The position numbers and the translations under genes are program-made. Source: Prevotella sp. ne3005 (lineage in GTDB: Bacteria > Bacteroidota > Bacteroidia > Bacteroidales > Bacteroidaceae). From it: DNA of 64,000 nucleotides. Below, one piece after another: positions 10,243 to 19,746 of the stretch; position 1 is the first letter of the stretch; each line of letters begins with the position of its first letter. Below the pieces are notes generated by a model. It saw only the letters and a program-made list of their open reading frames with translations. It made no database searches and was not told where the DNA came from. Location: contig NZ_FOCK01000005.1 in assembly GCF_900110085.1 (NCBI RefSeq), positions 248,001 to 312,000 of the forward strand. The letters run 5' to 3'.

Positions 10243-12176
10243 AATACGGTTTTGTGAATGTGGCTGCTGCCGTTCCAGTGGTAAAGGTGGCAGACGTTGA
10301 CTACAATGTTCAGCAAGTGGAAGGGCTGATTGCCCAAGCTGAAGGTCGTAAAGTGGAGGTAATTGTATTCCCGGAACTTTGTATTACGGGGTATTCCTGT
10401 CAGGACCTCTTCAAAGAACAGTTGTTGCTTGACCGTGCCGAGCAGGGTATCATGATGTTACTCGACTTTACACGTAAGCTGGATGTGATTTCCATCATCG
10501 GCGCGCCAGTGATAATCAATGGGTTACTCTATAATTGTGCAGTAGTACTTCAGGGTGGAACCATCCTTGGTATCGTGCCAAAGACTTATCTGCCGAACTA
10601 TGCAGAGTTTTATGAGAAACGTTGGTTTGCCTCGGCACAGGATCTGAATCCTACGGATATCTATTTTGCTGGCAGCAGTATTCACGTGAGTGCTGAACCG
10701 CAAGTATTCGTCACCAGCGATGGTATGAAGTTCGGCGTGGAGATTTGTGAGGATGTATGGGCGCCTATTCCCCCCAGCAATAATCTTGCTGTGGCTGGTG
10801 CGGATATCATCTTTAATCTCTCGGCCAGTAATGAGTTGATTGGCAAGCACCATTATCTGAAGTCGCTGTTGGCCCAACAGAGTGCCCGTACCATGAGTGG
10901 CTATGTGTATGCTAGCAGCGGTTTTGGCGAGTCTACACAGGATGTGGTTTATGGTGGCAATGCCATGATCTTTGAGAACGGTAAGTTGCTTGTGGAGGGT
11001 AGTCGTTTCTCGTTCCAGCCCCAGATCCAAATGACACAGATTGATGTAGAAAAACTGCGTGTAGAGAGACGTCAGAACACCACGTTTATCAATGCCCAGC
11101 GTGGAGCGCAGTCGTGTGAGATACAGGCAAGGCTGATTTCTCCTCAAGACTTTGTGCTTTTGCGTGACATCGATCCCCATCCTTTCATTCCAAAGGAAGA
11201 GAACATGCAGGCTTCCTGCGAGGAGATTCTGAATATACAGGTGGCAGGACTGGCTAAGCGCCTCTATCATATCAATGGCACGAAGGCTGTGATTGGCATC
11301 AGTGGCGGACTGGATTCGACGCTGGCCTTGCTGGTGACAGTGAAAGCATTCGACAAACTCGACCTCGACCGTAAGGGTATTATCGGAATCACGATGCCTG
11401 GCTTTGGCACCACTGACCGCACGCACAACAATGCCGTGAAGCTGATGGAAACGCTGGGTGTGACCATTCGTGAGATCAATATCGCCAAAGCCGTGACCCA
11501 GCATTTTGAGGATATTGGTCAGAATCCAAACGTACACGATGTGACCTATGAGAACTCACAGGCACGTGAGCGTACTCAAATTTTGATGGATGTAGCCAAT
11601 AAGGAGAATGCTATTGTGGTTGGTACCGGAGACCTGTCAGAGCTGGCGTTGGGTTGGGCGACGTATAACGGCGATCACATGTCAATGTATGGTGTGAATG
11701 CAGGTGTGCCCAAGACGCTGATCCGATACTTGGTGAGCTATGTGGCAGGTGAGATGGCGACGGACACGCTGCTTGACATTATCGACACCCCTATATCGCC
11801 GGAACTGATTCCTGCCGATGAACAAGGAAACATCAAGCAGAAGACAGAAGACCTGGTGGGTCCTTACGAACTACATGATTTCTTCATCTACTATTTCCTG
11901 CGTTATGGTTTTAGCCCGAAGAAGATTTTCTTCTTGGCCCAGCGTGCCTTCTGTACCCCTTCGCCGGCAAAGGATAAAGTAGAGTTCTACGACGAAGAGA
12001 CTGTGAAAAAGTGGTTGAAGACCTTCTGTCGCCGGTTCTTCACCCAGCAGTTCAAACGCTCATGTCTGCCTGACGGTCCGAAAGTGGGTAGTGTGAGTCT
12101 GTCGCCTCGCGGCGACTGGCGCATGCCGAGTGACGCCTCGTATGCCCTCTGGATGAAGGAATGTGAAGAGCTGTAG
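10239..12176 (+). CDS. nadE: Glutamine-dependent NAD+ synthase
   Basis: 645 residues with two enzymes in one chain. The N-terminal nitrilase-type amidase (residues 1 to about 280) releases ammonia from glutamine. Its Glu-Lys-Cys triad is seen in VFPELCITGYS, VPKTYLPNY and VEICEDVW. The C-terminal ATP-pyrophosphatase domain carries the P-loop SGGLDS near residue 355 and GTGDLSELALGW. It amidates nicotinic acid adenine dinucleotide to NAD+, the last step of NAD biosynthesis. The length is normal for the glutamine-using form. It overlaps the preceding gene by 4 bp. Confidence 0.96.
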   Translation: MKYGFVNVAAAVPVVKVADVDYNVQQVEGLIAQAEGRKVEVIVFPELCITGYSCQDLFKEQLLLDRAEQGIMMLLDFTRKLDVISIIGAPVIINGLLYNCAVVLQGGTILGIVPKTYLPNYAEFYEKRWFASAQDLNPTDIYFAGSSIHVSAEPQVFVTSDGMKFGVEICEDVWAPIPPSNNLAVAGADIIFNLSASNELIGKHHYLKSLLAQQSARTMSGYVYASSGFGESTQDVVYGGNAMIFENGKLLVEGSRFSFQPQIQMTQIDVEKLRVERRQNTTFINAQRGAQSCEIQARLISPQDFVLLRDIDPHPFIPKEENMQASCEEILNIQVAGLAKRLYHINGTKAVIGISGGLDSTLALLVTVKAFDKLDLDRKGIIGITMPGFGTTDRTHNNAVKLMETLGVTIREINIAKAVTQHFEDIGQNPNVHDVTYENSQARERTQILMDVANKENAIVVGTGDLSELALGWATYNGDHMSMYGVNAGVPKTLIRYLVSYVAGEMATDTLLDIIDTPISPELIPADEQGNIKQKTEDLVGPYELHDFFIYYFLRYGFSPKKIFFLAQRAFCTPSPAKDKVEFYDEETVKKWLKTFCRRFFTQQFKRSCLPDGPKVGSVSLSPRGDWRMPSDASYALWMKECEEL

Positions 12177-12193
12177 AATTGAATAGTGAATAT

Positions 12194-12232
12194 GAAAATG
12201 AGTTAGCTGAACGCTAACTCATTTTCTTTTAG
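12194..12232 (+). terminator. Terminator between convergent nadE and clpC
   Basis: Perfect 14-bp stem (12194-12207 and 12213-12226) with loop TGAAC, followed on the plus strand by TTTTAG. It overlaps the clpC stop codon. It is better placed for nadE; on the minus strand the T-run is poor. Confidence 0.85.
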
Positions 12233-14734
12233 TGTGATATGAATCGTGGCACCTGGTTCGAGGCTGCCATTGACTATCAGATCGCTGATGCCATCCTCAA
12301 TATAGTTCTGGATGGCACGTTTCAACGGACGAGCACCAAACTGTACGTCGTATCCCTTTGTAGCCACAAATTCCTTAGCTTCATTGCTCAGGTCGATATG
12401 GTAGCCCACCTGTTCGATGCGATTATAGAGTGCTTTCAGCTCGATGTCTATGATACGCTTGATGGCCTCCAAATCGAGCTGGTCGAAGGTGATAATCTCG
12501 TCCAGACGGTTCAGAAACTCTGGCGAGAACTGCTTCGACAAAGCTTTCTGAACGATATCGCGGGCATACTGTTTGTCCTTCTCATTGAGTGCCAGTCCGG
12601 TGCTACCCGAGGCACTGAAGCCTACGCCTCGACCAAAGTCTTTCAACTGTCGCGTACCTGCATTCGAGGTCATGATGATTACCGTATTGCGGAAGTCTAC
12701 GAATCGTCCGTTGCCGTCGGTGAGTCGTCCCTCGTCGAGCACCTGTAGCAGGAGGTTGAACACATTGCCATGAGCTTTCTCTATCTCGTCGAGCAGGACG
12801 ATGGAGTAGGGATGGCGGCGCACGCGTTCGGTCAATTGTCCACCCTCTTCATAGCCCACGTAGCCCGGAGGCGCACCAATCAGGCGGGAGGTGTTGAAAC
12901 TCTCGGTATATTCGCTCATGTCAATGCGGATCAGGGCATCGGCACTGCCAAACATGAATTCTGCCAGTTTCTTGGCGAGATAGGTCTTACCCACACCGGT
13001 AGGTCCCAGGAACATAAAAGTGCCAATAGGATGGTTGGGGTCTTTCAGTCCCACGCGGTTACGCTGGATAGCCTTCACCATCTTATCGATGGCTGCATCT
13101 TGGGCAATCACGGCAGCCTTCAGCTCTTGGGCCATGCCTTTCAGACGGACGCCTTCTTCTTCAGCCATGCGCTGGGCAGGCACACCTGTCATCATCGAGA
13201 TGACCTCCGCTACCTGTTCCGCATCGACCACCTGACGCTCTTCACCCTCGCCCTTGCTCCAACGCTCATTGAGGACTTTCAACGTACCTTCCAACTGGGT
13301 CTGACGATCGCGATATCCGGCAGCCAGTTCAAAGTTTTGGTTCTTTACGGCCATCTGTTTCTTCTCCTTCACGTGAGCAATCTCTTTTTCGGTCTCGATA
13401 ATCTCAGGTGGAATCTGAGTATTTCCAAGATGTACGCGTGAACCGGTCTCATCCAGTGCGTCGATAGCTTTGTCAGGCATGAAACGGTCTGTCACATAGC
13501 GGTCTGACAATTTGACACATGCCAGAAGTGCCTCGTCAGTATAGGTGACGTGGTGATGCTGTTCGTAGCGGTCCTTAATGTTATGGAGAATTTGCAGCGT
13601 CTCTTCATTGGTAGTGGGCTCCACCTGCACCTTCTGGAAACGGCGTTCGAGTGCTCCGTCTTTTTCGATGGAGTTACGATACTCATCGAGCGTTGTGGCT
13701 CCGATACATTGGATCGTGCCTCGGGCCAGGGCAGGCTTCATAATGTTGGCTGCATCCATGCTGCCAGGTGTAGAACCGGCTCCTATGATAGTATGTATCT
13801 CGTCGATAAAGACAATCACATCGGGGTTGGCCTCGAGTTCCTTCATCAAAGCCTTCAGGCGCTCCTCAAACTGTCCGCGATACTTTGTACCAGCCACTAC
13901 ACCCGTCATGTCGAGCGTATAGATACGTTTGCCAAAGAGCATAGGACTAGTGTGATGGTCAGCGATGAGTTGTGCCAGACCCTCCACGATGGCACTCTTG
14001 CCCACACCGGGCTCGCCGATCAGGATGGGGTTGTTCTTCTTTCTTCTTCCCAGAATCTCGATGATGCGCTGAATCTCCTTCTCACGTCCTACACAGGGGT
14101 CTAGCGTGCCGTCGATGGCAGCCTGCGTCAGGTCGGTGCCGAAGGTGTCGAGCACGGGTGTCTTCGAGTTCTCTTTCTTTTGGGCAGTGGTCGTGGTCGA
14201 CGAGCCGGAACGGGCCGAAGCGTTTTGTTTACCAGTCTCCTCGTATTCCTCCTCGTCTTCATCGGGCAGGCCGATGCCGTTGGTTATTTCTTTATTCTTT
14301 GAGGCAAAGAGTATTGCCATCGCGTCGTCGTAATTCATGTTGTTTAATTCCAATACTTGTTTAGCACCGTTGTTCACTGCATCATGTAGGATGGCGAGCA
14401 AGAGGTGCTGTTCGTCCACTTTAGTTGTTCTCTGGATACGAGCCTCCAGTACGGCCAGTTTCAAAATGTTGCTTGCCTTCTCGTTGAGCACGAGGTCGGT
14501 GGTATGGATGGGGCTGTCGATCTCGTCTTCCCTGACACGCTGTTCCAGTTCGGTCTTCACGCTCTGCATGTTCAGGTTCATCCGATTGAACAGGTCGATG
14601 ACGGGACCGTCCTTGCTGCGAAGCATACCCAACAGCAGATGCTCAGGACCTACGCTCCGGCTGGCAAGACGGGCAGCCTCCTCGCGGGAGAAAGCTAATA
14701 TCTCTGATACTTTTGGCGAAAATTGACTCGTCAT
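12203..14734 (-). CDS. clpC: ClpC-type AAA+ unfoldase (Clp protease ATP-binding subunit)
   Basis: 843 residues in the class I HSP100 layout. The N-terminal Clp_N double repeat (about 1-145) is followed by a low-complexity linker, the first AAA+ module (Walker A GEPGVGKS near residue 240, Walker [11 protein letters not shown]), and a UVR-like middle segment near residues 448-483 ([22 protein letters not shown]). The second AAA+ module has GPTGVGKT near 576 and [11 protein letters not shown]. The short UVR segment in place of the long ClpB coiled coil makes this ClpC rather than ClpB. It unfolds substrates for ClpP or acts as a chaperone. Confidence 0.93.
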   Translation of the reverse strand: MTSQFSPKVSEILAFSREEAARLASRSVGPEHLLLGMLRSKDGPVIDLFNRMNLNMQSVKTELEQRVREDEIDSPIHTTDLVLNEKASNILKLAVLEARIQRTTKVDEQHLLLAILHDAVNNGAKQVLELNNMNYDDAMAILFASKNKEITNGIGLPDEDEEEYEETGKQNASARSGSSTTTTAQKKENSKTPVLDTFGTDLTQAAIDGTLDPCVGREKEIQRIIEILGRRKKNNPILIGEPGVGKSAIVEGLAQLIADHHTSPMLFGKRIYTLDMTGVVAGTKYRGQFEERLKALMKELEANPDVIVFIDEIHTIIGAGSTPGSMDAANIMKPALARGTIQCIGATTLDEYRNSIEKDGALERRFQKVQVEPTTNEETLQILHNIKDRYEQHHHVTYTDEALLACVKLSDRYVTDRFMPDKAIDALDETGSRVHLGNTQIPPEIIETEKEIAHVKEKKQMAVKNQNFELAAGYRDRQTQLEGTLKVLNERWSKGEGEERQVVDAEQVAEVISMMTGVPAQRMAEEEGVRLKGMAQELKAAVIAQDAAIDKMVKAIQRNRVGLKDPNHPIGTFMFLGPTGVGKTYLAKKLAEFMFGSADALIRIDMSEYTESFNTSRLIGAPPGYVGYEEGGQLTERVRRHPYSIVLLDEIEKAHGNVFNLLLQVLDEGRLTDGNGRFVDFRNTVIIMTSNAGTRQLKDFGRGVGFSASGSTGLALNEKDKQYARDIVQKALSKQFSPEFLNRLDEIITFDQLDLEAIKRIIDIELKALYNRIEQVGYHIDLSNEAKEFVATKGYDVQFGARPLKRAIQNYIEDGISDLIVNGSLEPGATIHITLKENELAFS

Positions 14735-14771
14735 GTATATGTTCGTTTTACCTTATTAATACATTTTTGTG

Positions 14772-14779
14772 CAAAGTTA
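14772..14779 (-). promoter_or_regulatory. Putative clpC -7 element
   Basis: On the minus strand TAACTTTG fits TAnnTTTG, 37 bp upstream of the clpC ATG. No -33 TTTG occurs at the normal spacing. Confidence 0.5.
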
Positions 14780-14843
14780 CGAATAATTCTGCAAACATCG
14801 TGCCATAAAAACAGAAAACTTTCCGCTAAAATAGCTTAAAAGG

Positions 14844-14875
14844 TTTGGCTGGTCGCAAAAAAATAAGTACCTTTG
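14844..14875 (+). promoter_or_regulatory. gyrA promoter with -33 and -7 elements
   Basis: TTTG at 14844-14847 and TACCTTTG at 14868-14875, separated by exactly 20 bp, match the Bacteroidota housekeeping promoter. The predicted leader before gyrA is about 80 nt. Confidence 0.85.
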
Positions 14876-14963
14876 CACGGTTAAAAACGCGTCAGCGGGC
14901 TTAAAAAGTGCCTTAAACGCGAAAATGGTCAAATTGCATATAGTCAAATAGTAAAATAAAAAG

Positions 14964-17513
14964 ATGGATCAAACATTCGACAACGACAGAATTATTAAGA
15001 TTAACATCGAGGAGGAAATGAAGTCCAGCTACATCGACTACTCCATGTCAGTCATTGTGGCACGTGCCCTTCCCGATGTTCGCGACGGCTTTAAGCCCGT
15101 CCACCGCCGTATCCTTTACGGTATGATGAACATCAACAATGTCAGCACACAACCTTATAAAAAATGTGCGCGCGTAGTAGGTGAGGTGCTTGGTAAGTAC
15201 CACCCTCATGGCGACAGCTCCGTCTATGGTGCCCTCGTTCGTATGGCCCAGGATTGGAACATGCGCTACACGCTCGTAGATGGTCAGGGTAACTTCGGTT
15301 CCGTTGACGGTGACTCTCCTGCTGCCATGCGATACACTGAGTGCCGCCTCTCAAAGATGGGTGAGCACATCATGGACGACCTCGACAAAGAGACCGTTGA
15401 TATGGCACCAAACTTCGACGATTCACTCGTGGAGCCCACTGTAATGCCTACCAAGATACCTAACCTGCTGGTGAATGGCGGTAACGGTATTGCCGTAGGT
15501 ATGGCCACTAACATGCCGACCCACAATCTCGCTGAGGTTATTGACGGCTGCTGTGCCTATATCGACAATCCAGAAATCGATACCGACGGGCTGATGCAGT
15601 ATATCCCAGGTCCCGACTTCCCCACAGGTGCTTATATCTATGGCTTGCAGGGTGTGCGTGATGCCTACGAGACTGGTCGTGGCCGTATCGTGATGCGTGC
15701 CAAGGCAGAAATCGAGAGTGGTGAGACCCACGACAAGATTGTGGTAACAGAAATCCCCTATGGTGTCAACAAGGCCGACCTCGTGGCTTATATCGCAGAT
15801 CTCGCCAACCAGCATAAGATTGAAGGTGTAGCCAATGTAAACGATGAGTCTGGTCGTCAGGGTATGCGTATTGTTGTCGACGTGAAGCGTGACGCCAATG
15901 CCAACGTACTGCTGAACAAACTGTTTAAGATGACAGCCTTGCAGAGTTCGTTCTCTGTCAATAATATCGCCTTGGTGAAGGGCCGTCCCCGTCTGCTCTC
16001 TCTGAAGGAATGTGTGAAGTACTTCGTGGAGCACCGTCATGACGTGACCATCCGTCGCACCAAGTACGACCTGAAGAAAGCTCAGGAGCGTGCCCACATC
16101 CTCGAAGGATTGATCATCGCTGTGAACAATATCGACGAGGTCGTCAGGATTATCCGCAACAGTGAGACTCCTTCTGATGCCCAGCGCAACCTCGAGAAGC
16201 GCTTCGAACTCGATGAGCTTCAGTCGAAGGCTATTGTGGATATGCGTCTGTCACAGCTTACAGGCCTGCGCGTCGATCAGCTTCACCAGGAGTACGACGA
16301 TCTGCAGAAACTGATTGCCGACTTACAGGAAATCCTCGACAACCCAGAGCGTTGTAAGGAAGTGATGAAGAACGACCTGCTCGAGGTGAAGGAGAAGTAT
16401 GGTGACGAGCGCCGTACAGAGATTATCCCCTTCGATCATGAGTTCAATGCCGAAGACTTCTATCCCGATGATCCTGTTGTCATCACCATCTCTCACATGG
16501 GTTACATCAAGCGCACTCCGCTGAGCGACTTCCATGAGCAGGGTCGTGGTGGTATGGGCTCTAAGGCAGCCCGTCATCGCGACAACGACTTCACAGAATA
16601 CATCTACCCTGCCACGATGCACAACACGCTGCTCTTCTTCACTCAGAAGGGTCGCTGCTACTGGCAGAAGTGTTACGAGATTCCTGAGGGTGACAAGAAC
16701 TCGAAGGGCCGTGCCATTCAGAACATGCTCAACATTGAGCCCGACGATTCTATCAACGCCGTTCTGCGCATCAAGAACTTCAATGATGAGGAGTTCCTGA
16801 AGACCCATTACGTTGTATTCGCCACCAAGCAGGGTATCATCAAGAAGACACGCCTCGATGCCTATAAGAATGTTCGCGCTGCCGGTGTGATTGCCATCAA
16901 TGTGAATGAAGGCGATGAGGTGGTTGGCGTTCGCCTTACCAACGGCCACAATGAGTTGCTGCTCGCTAACCGCAATGGTCGTGCCGTACGCTTCGATGAG
17001 AACGATGTCCGCACGATGGGCCGCGTCTCTACAGGTGTCATCGGTATGCGCCTCGACGGTGGTGACGATGAGGTGGTAGGCATGGTATGCGTCAACGATC
17101 CTAACGAGGAGACCATCATGGTGGTTTCAGAGAATGGCTACGGTAAGCGTTCTGAGGTGGAAGACTACCGCAAGACAGCCCGTGGTGCCAAGGGTGTGAA
17201 GACACTCGCCATCACTGAGAAGACAGGTCGTCTGGTAGCCATCAAGGTGGTGACGGATGAGAACGACCTTATGATCATCAACAAGAGCGGTGTGCTGATT
17301 CGTCTGAAAGTGGCCGACGTTCGTGTGATGGGTCGTGCTACCCAGGGTGTACGTCTGATCAATCTCACGAAGAAGAACGATTCCATCGCCAGTGTCTGCA
17401 AGGTGATGCACTCGCAAGCCGAGGATGATGATATCGAAACCGCACAGATTGTCGATGAGGAGTCAGCCGAGACTATCGATACCCCGACAGATAATAATCC
17501 CGAGAACAATTAA
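14964..17513 (+). CDS. gyrA: DNA gyrase subunit A
   Basis: 849 residues. The breakage-reunion subunit of gyrase, which introduces negative supercoils with GyrB. The catalytic Tyr lies in PAAMRYTE near residue 126. The quinolone-determining segment reads [15 protein letters not shown], with Ser85 at the E. coli Ser83 position and Gly89 at the Asp87 position. The C-terminal half has the repeated beta-pinwheel blades and a GyrA-box-like motif, EQGRGGMGS (about 524-532). That motif separates it from topoisomerase IV subunit A. An acidic tail ends the protein. Confidence 0.95.
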   Translation: MDQTFDNDRIIKINIEEEMKSSYIDYSMSVIVARALPDVRDGFKPVHRRILYGMMNINNVSTQPYKKCARVVGEVLGKYHPHGDSSVYGALVRMAQDWNMRYTLVDGQGNFGSVDGDSPAAMRYTECRLSKMGEHIMDDLDKETVDMAPNFDDSLVEPTVMPTKIPNLLVNGGNGIAVGMATNMPTHNLAEVIDGCCAYIDNPEIDTDGLMQYIPGPDFPTGAYIYGLQGVRDAYETGRGRIVMRAKAEIESGETHDKIVVTEIPYGVNKADLVAYIADLANQHKIEGVANVNDESGRQGMRIVVDVKRDANANVLLNKLFKMTALQSSFSVNNIALVKGRPRLLSLKECVKYFVEHRHDVTIRRTKYDLKKAQERAHILEGLIIAVNNIDEVVRIIRNSETPSDAQRNLEKRFELDELQSKAIVDMRLSQLTGLRVDQLHQEYDDLQKLIADLQEILDNPERCKEVMKNDLLEVKEKYGDERRTEIIPFDHEFNAEDFYPDDPVVITISHMGYIKRTPLSDFHEQGRGGMGSKAARHRDNDFTEYIYPATMHNTLLFFTQKGRCYWQKCYEIPEGDKNSKGRAIQNMLNIEPDDSINAVLRIKNFNDEEFLKTHYVVFATKQGIIKKTRLDAYKNVRAAGVIAINVNEGDEVVGVRLTNGHNELLLANRNGRAVRFDENDVRTMGRVSTGVIGMRLDGGDDEVVGMVCVNDPNEETIMVVSENGYGKRSEVEDYRKTARGAKGVKTLAITEKTGRLVAIKVVTDENDLMIINKSGVLIRLKVADVRVMGRATQGVRLINLTKKNDSIASVCKVMHSQAEDDDIETAQIVDEESAETIDTPTDNNPENN

Positions 17514-17585
17514 ACGATTCTGACATAATTACGTCAATATAGTAAAATCAGTAATAATAACATTTTCAACCAAATTAGAAGGCTT

Positions 17586-18800
17586 ATGAAAAAATTAATG
17601 ATGATGGCAGTGATGTTCGTAGCAAGCGCTACAGCATTTGCCGGTGACAGTGACGCTTTGAAGGCTATCCTCAAGGCAAAGACCTATGCAGAGGCTGAGA
17701 CCCTGCTCAACAGCAGTCTCGCTTCACTCGCTAACGATGCCGAGAAGGCTAAAGCTTACAACAAGCTTGTCGACCTCGCTTACGAGGCTTTCAACGATCA
17801 GAACGCTATCATAACCGAGAATCAGGTCAACAAGCAGATGGGTAAGGAAGAGAAGCCCGTCGACGAGAAGCTGATGGCAGAGATGGCTTACAATGCGTTG
17901 ATGGCTGCACAGCAGTGTGACAACTACGACCAGAAGCCCAACGAGAAGGGAAAGGTTTCTCCGAAGTTTGACAAGAAGAACGCCCAGCGTCTTTGGACGG
18001 GTCCTCGTAATGCATTGGTAAATGCAGGTCAGGATGCCCTCACTGCTCACGATAACGCATTAGCCCGTAAGTACTGGCAGCTCTTCGCTGAGTCGGATGC
18101 ATTCCCCATGTTCAAGGAGTGCGACCGTGAGGCCCAGAAGCCTTTCTTCGGACAGGTAGCCCGCTTTGCTGCTATCTTCGCTTATCAGGACAAGGATATG
18201 GATAAGGCTCTCCAGCTCGCAGACATCGCTATGAAGGATCCCGAGGAGTATGAGAATGCCCTCAACCTGAAGCTCGAGGTTCTTGGCAATGAACTCAAGA
18301 GCAAAGAGGATTCTGTGAACTACTGCGGCAAACTGAAGGAAATCTATGCTGAGCACAAGACCGACGGTGTGATGGAGAAACTCTACAACGTATTGCTCGG
18401 TCTGGGTCAGACAGCTGATGCTGATAAGATCCTGGACGATGCACTCGCTGTTAATCCTAACAACTTCGTAGCTCTTGCTGACAAGGGTCTTGCCCTGCTG
18501 CAGGCTCAGAAGGCTGCCGAGGCAGTGACCTATCTGCAGAAGGCATTCGATGTAAAGTCTGACAACGCCGTTATTGCCACTTATGCTGGTACAGCTTACA
18601 GCGTACAGGCTCAGGAGATTGAAGATCCTGCCCAGAAGAAGGCCCTCTACAAGAAGGCTATCGAATTCTTCGACAAGGCTAAGGAGCTCGATCCCGATCG
18701 TCTGCAGGCTAACTGGGGCTACAACCGCTACAACGCCTACTACAACTACTATGGCGAGGATGCTCCTGAGACCAAGCAGGCCGAGGCTGACAGCAAATAA
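17586..18800 (+). CDS. Secreted TPR-repeat protein (paralogue 1)
   Basis: 404 residues with a signal peptide ending ATAFAG. The mature protein is helical. Tetratricopeptide-like units are visible in the C-terminal half (ADADKILDDALAVNPNNFVALADKGLAL; AAEAVTYLQKAFDVKSDNAVI; a last unit in KAIEFFDKAKELDPDR). A central signature, KGKVSPKFDKKNAQRL, recurs as KGKVSPEYRKDNAKRL in the protein at 19747, so the two are paralogues. It probably acts as a periplasmic or outer-membrane-associated protein-interaction scaffold; the partner is unknown. It lies 72 bp after gyrA with no clear promoter of its own and is closed by a strong terminator. Confidence 0.8.
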   Translation: MKKLMMMAVMFVASATAFAGDSDALKAILKAKTYAEAETLLNSSLASLANDAEKAKAYNKLVDLAYEAFNDQNAIITENQVNKQMGKEEKPVDEKLMAEMAYNALMAAQQCDNYDQKPNEKGKVSPKFDKKNAQRLWTGPRNALVNAGQDALTAHDNALARKYWQLFAESDAFPMFKECDREAQKPFFGQVARFAAIFAYQDKDMDKALQLADIAMKDPEEYENALNLKLEVLGNELKSKEDSVNYCGKLKEIYAEHKTDGVMEKLYNVLLGLGQTADADKILDDALAVNPNNFVALADKGLALLQAQKAAEAVTYLQKAFDVKSDNAVIATYAGTAYSVQAQEIEDPAQKKALYKKAIEFFDKAKELDPDRLQANWGYNRYNAYYNYYGEDAPETKQAEADSK

Positions 18801-18822
18801 ATATTTATTATATACATCTGAG

Positions 18823-18854
18823 AATCCCCACATCATTTGTGGGGATTTTTTTTT
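18823..18854 (+). terminator. Rho-independent terminator
   Basis: Stem AATCCCCACA / TGTGGGGATT with loop TCATT, followed by nine T residues. It lies 22 bp after the TPR gene. Confidence 0.93.
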
Positions 18855-18860
18855 GGGTGT

Positions 18861-18881
18861 CTATCAGCTATCAGCTATCAA
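18861..18881. repeat. Heptanucleotide repeat array (CTATCAG)
   Basis: Three head-to-tail 7-mers, CTATCAG, CTATCAG, CTATCAA. It is almost complementary to the array at 18976-18996, so a long imperfect hairpin enclosing about 94 bp is possible. Confidence 0.85.
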
Positions 18882-18975
18882 TTAAAAAAATGTATGGAGA
18901 GCCTATGGAGGGTAAAATGAAATAATTAATTATAATCTTCGATTTAATCTCTAAAGGTAAGCGAAAAATATTAAC

Positions 18976-18996
18976 TGATAGATGATAGATGATAGA
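18976..18996. repeat. Heptanucleotide repeat array (TGATAGA)
   Basis: Three perfect TGATAGA units, in inverted orientation relative to the array at 18861-18881. Confidence 0.88.
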
Positions 18997-19026
18997 AAAT
19001 GCCCGTGAGGTGTGGCGTAAAGTCAC

Positions 19027-19088
19027 ACTTTGCTCCGAGTAAAGTCCGGGTTTACACGTCACAAAGTGGAGGTTTACTCCGAGTAAAC
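19027..19088. repeat. Pair of related palindromes (actttgctc-c-gagtaaagt and gtttactc-c-gagtaaac)
   Basis: Two near-identical inverted repeats, at 19027-19045 (one mismatch) and 19072-19088 (perfect), share the centre CTCCGAGTAAA. CACTTTG (19026-19032) and CAAAGTG (19062-19068) form a further inverted pair between them. The ORFs overlapping this stretch have no recognisable domain or start signal, so I treat it as an extragenic repeat element. Confidence 0.75.
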
Positions 19089-19385
19089 TCCGAGCACGCT
19101 GAAAGGCCTGAAAATGTGGCACTTTACGGGTGCCCCAGGTGTAGGTAAATTATGTTGATTTCCTACGGCAGGAACGTGCGCCTGCGGAGGCCGATGAGAT
19201 GACGCGTGGCAGGATAGTCTTAACAACCATAAGACGCTAAATCTTATAATTATTAACTGACACTTCTTACACTTCTGACATATTTTATTGGATATCAAAG
19301 AATTGCGGACTTATGGAACTTACACCTAACTGACTCCAGAACTGACACCTAAACAAAGATAATAGGCTTATTCCAGAACTTCTTA

Positions 19386-19503
19386 AACAAAGAGCGAGGC
19401 TTGCATCCCTGCAGGCCTCGCTTTAATTCTAACAAACAAACGAATCAACAATGGAAAAAATCACTAACTTAAAACAGAACTAACTTATGTATGAATCAAA
19501 AAT
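19386..19503 (-). ncRNA. Candidate small RNA on the minus strand
   Basis: A consensus promoter at 19510-19541 on the minus strand predicts a start near 19503. Transcription would run leftward for about 115-120 nt to a GC-rich hairpin (19393-19422) followed on the minus strand by CTTTGTTT. No minus-strand gene lies downstream before clpC, more than 4 kb away. The RNA has no ORF of note. Function and family are unknown; the call rests only on the promoter, the terminator and the absence of a gene. Confidence 0.55.
19393..19422 (-). terminator. Hairpin, probable terminator of the candidate small RNA
   Basis: Arms at 19393-19405 and 19410-19422 form a 13-bp stem with one G-U pair and a 4-nt loop. 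The minus-strand 3' side continues CTTTGTTTAAG. Confidence 0.65.
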
Positions 19504-19509
19504 CTGATG

Positions 19510-19541
19510 CAAAGATACGGCGATTTGGGGCTGAATACAAA
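19510..19541 (-). promoter_or_regulatory. Orphan consensus promoter reading leftward
   Basis: On the minus strand TTTG (19541-19538), 20 bp, then TATCTTTG (19517-19510). This is an exact match to the Bacteroidota promoter in spacing and sequence, yet no coding gene follows. Confidence 0.75.
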
Positions 19542-19680
19542 TATATGGATGATTTCTTCTCTCGTTTGTTGCGACAGGGAGGCTGATTCGCGACAAAAGG
19601 CAGGAATGAATTTCATTATTGTCGCAAAAGACGGCAAAGGGTGTTTATACATCTTATATTAGTTAAATTCCGTCAAATAG

Positions 19681-19718
19681 TTTGCGGGTGCAAAGGGAAA
19701 TCAGTACCTTTGCACCCG
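19681..19718 (+). promoter_or_regulatory. Promoter of the second TPR gene, overlaid by a perfect inverted repeat
   Basis: TTTG at 19681-19684 and TACCTTTG at 19705-19712 are separated by 20 bp. Arms CGGGTGCAAAGG (19685-19696) and CCTTTGCACCCG (19707-19718) form a perfect 12-bp inverted repeat with a 10-bp centre. The right arm covers the -7 element and the left arm occupies the spacer. It could be an operator, or an early hairpin in any RNA reading through. Confidence 0.8.
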
Positions 19719-19746
19719 TAATTATAAATAAGGTGTAAACTGGACG

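Larger units (their letters stand above)
18855..19746. other. Repeat-rich intergenic gap of about 0.9 kb
   Basis: No convincing protein-coding gene. It holds two heptamer arrays, two palindromes, the motif GATAGTCTTAAC at 19213-19224, a candidate minus-strand small RNA (19386-19541), and the promoter of the second TPR gene (19681-19712). The rest is AT-rich and featureless to me. Confidence 0.8.

Noticed and set aside
12239..14726. Many plus-strand ORFs opposite clpC, and likewise opposite atpA, gyrA, PFOR, maeB and rpsA
   Set aside because: They mirror the codon pattern of well-identified genes on the other strand and show no domains of their own.
18861..18996. CRISPR array
   Set aside because: Units are only 7 bp with no spacers, and no cas gene is in the window.
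18871..19298. Two minus-strand ORFs (83 and 74 residues) in the repeat-rich gap
   Set aside because: They run through the palindromes and heptamer array, have no recognisable domain, promoter or ribosome-binding site, and odd composition. More likely by-products of an extragenic repeat.
19451..19483. Ten-residue ORF (MEKITNLKQN) as a leader peptide
   Set aside because: No plus-strand promoter precedes it and no regulated gene follows within a sensible distance. The strand with promoter and terminator is the opposite one.
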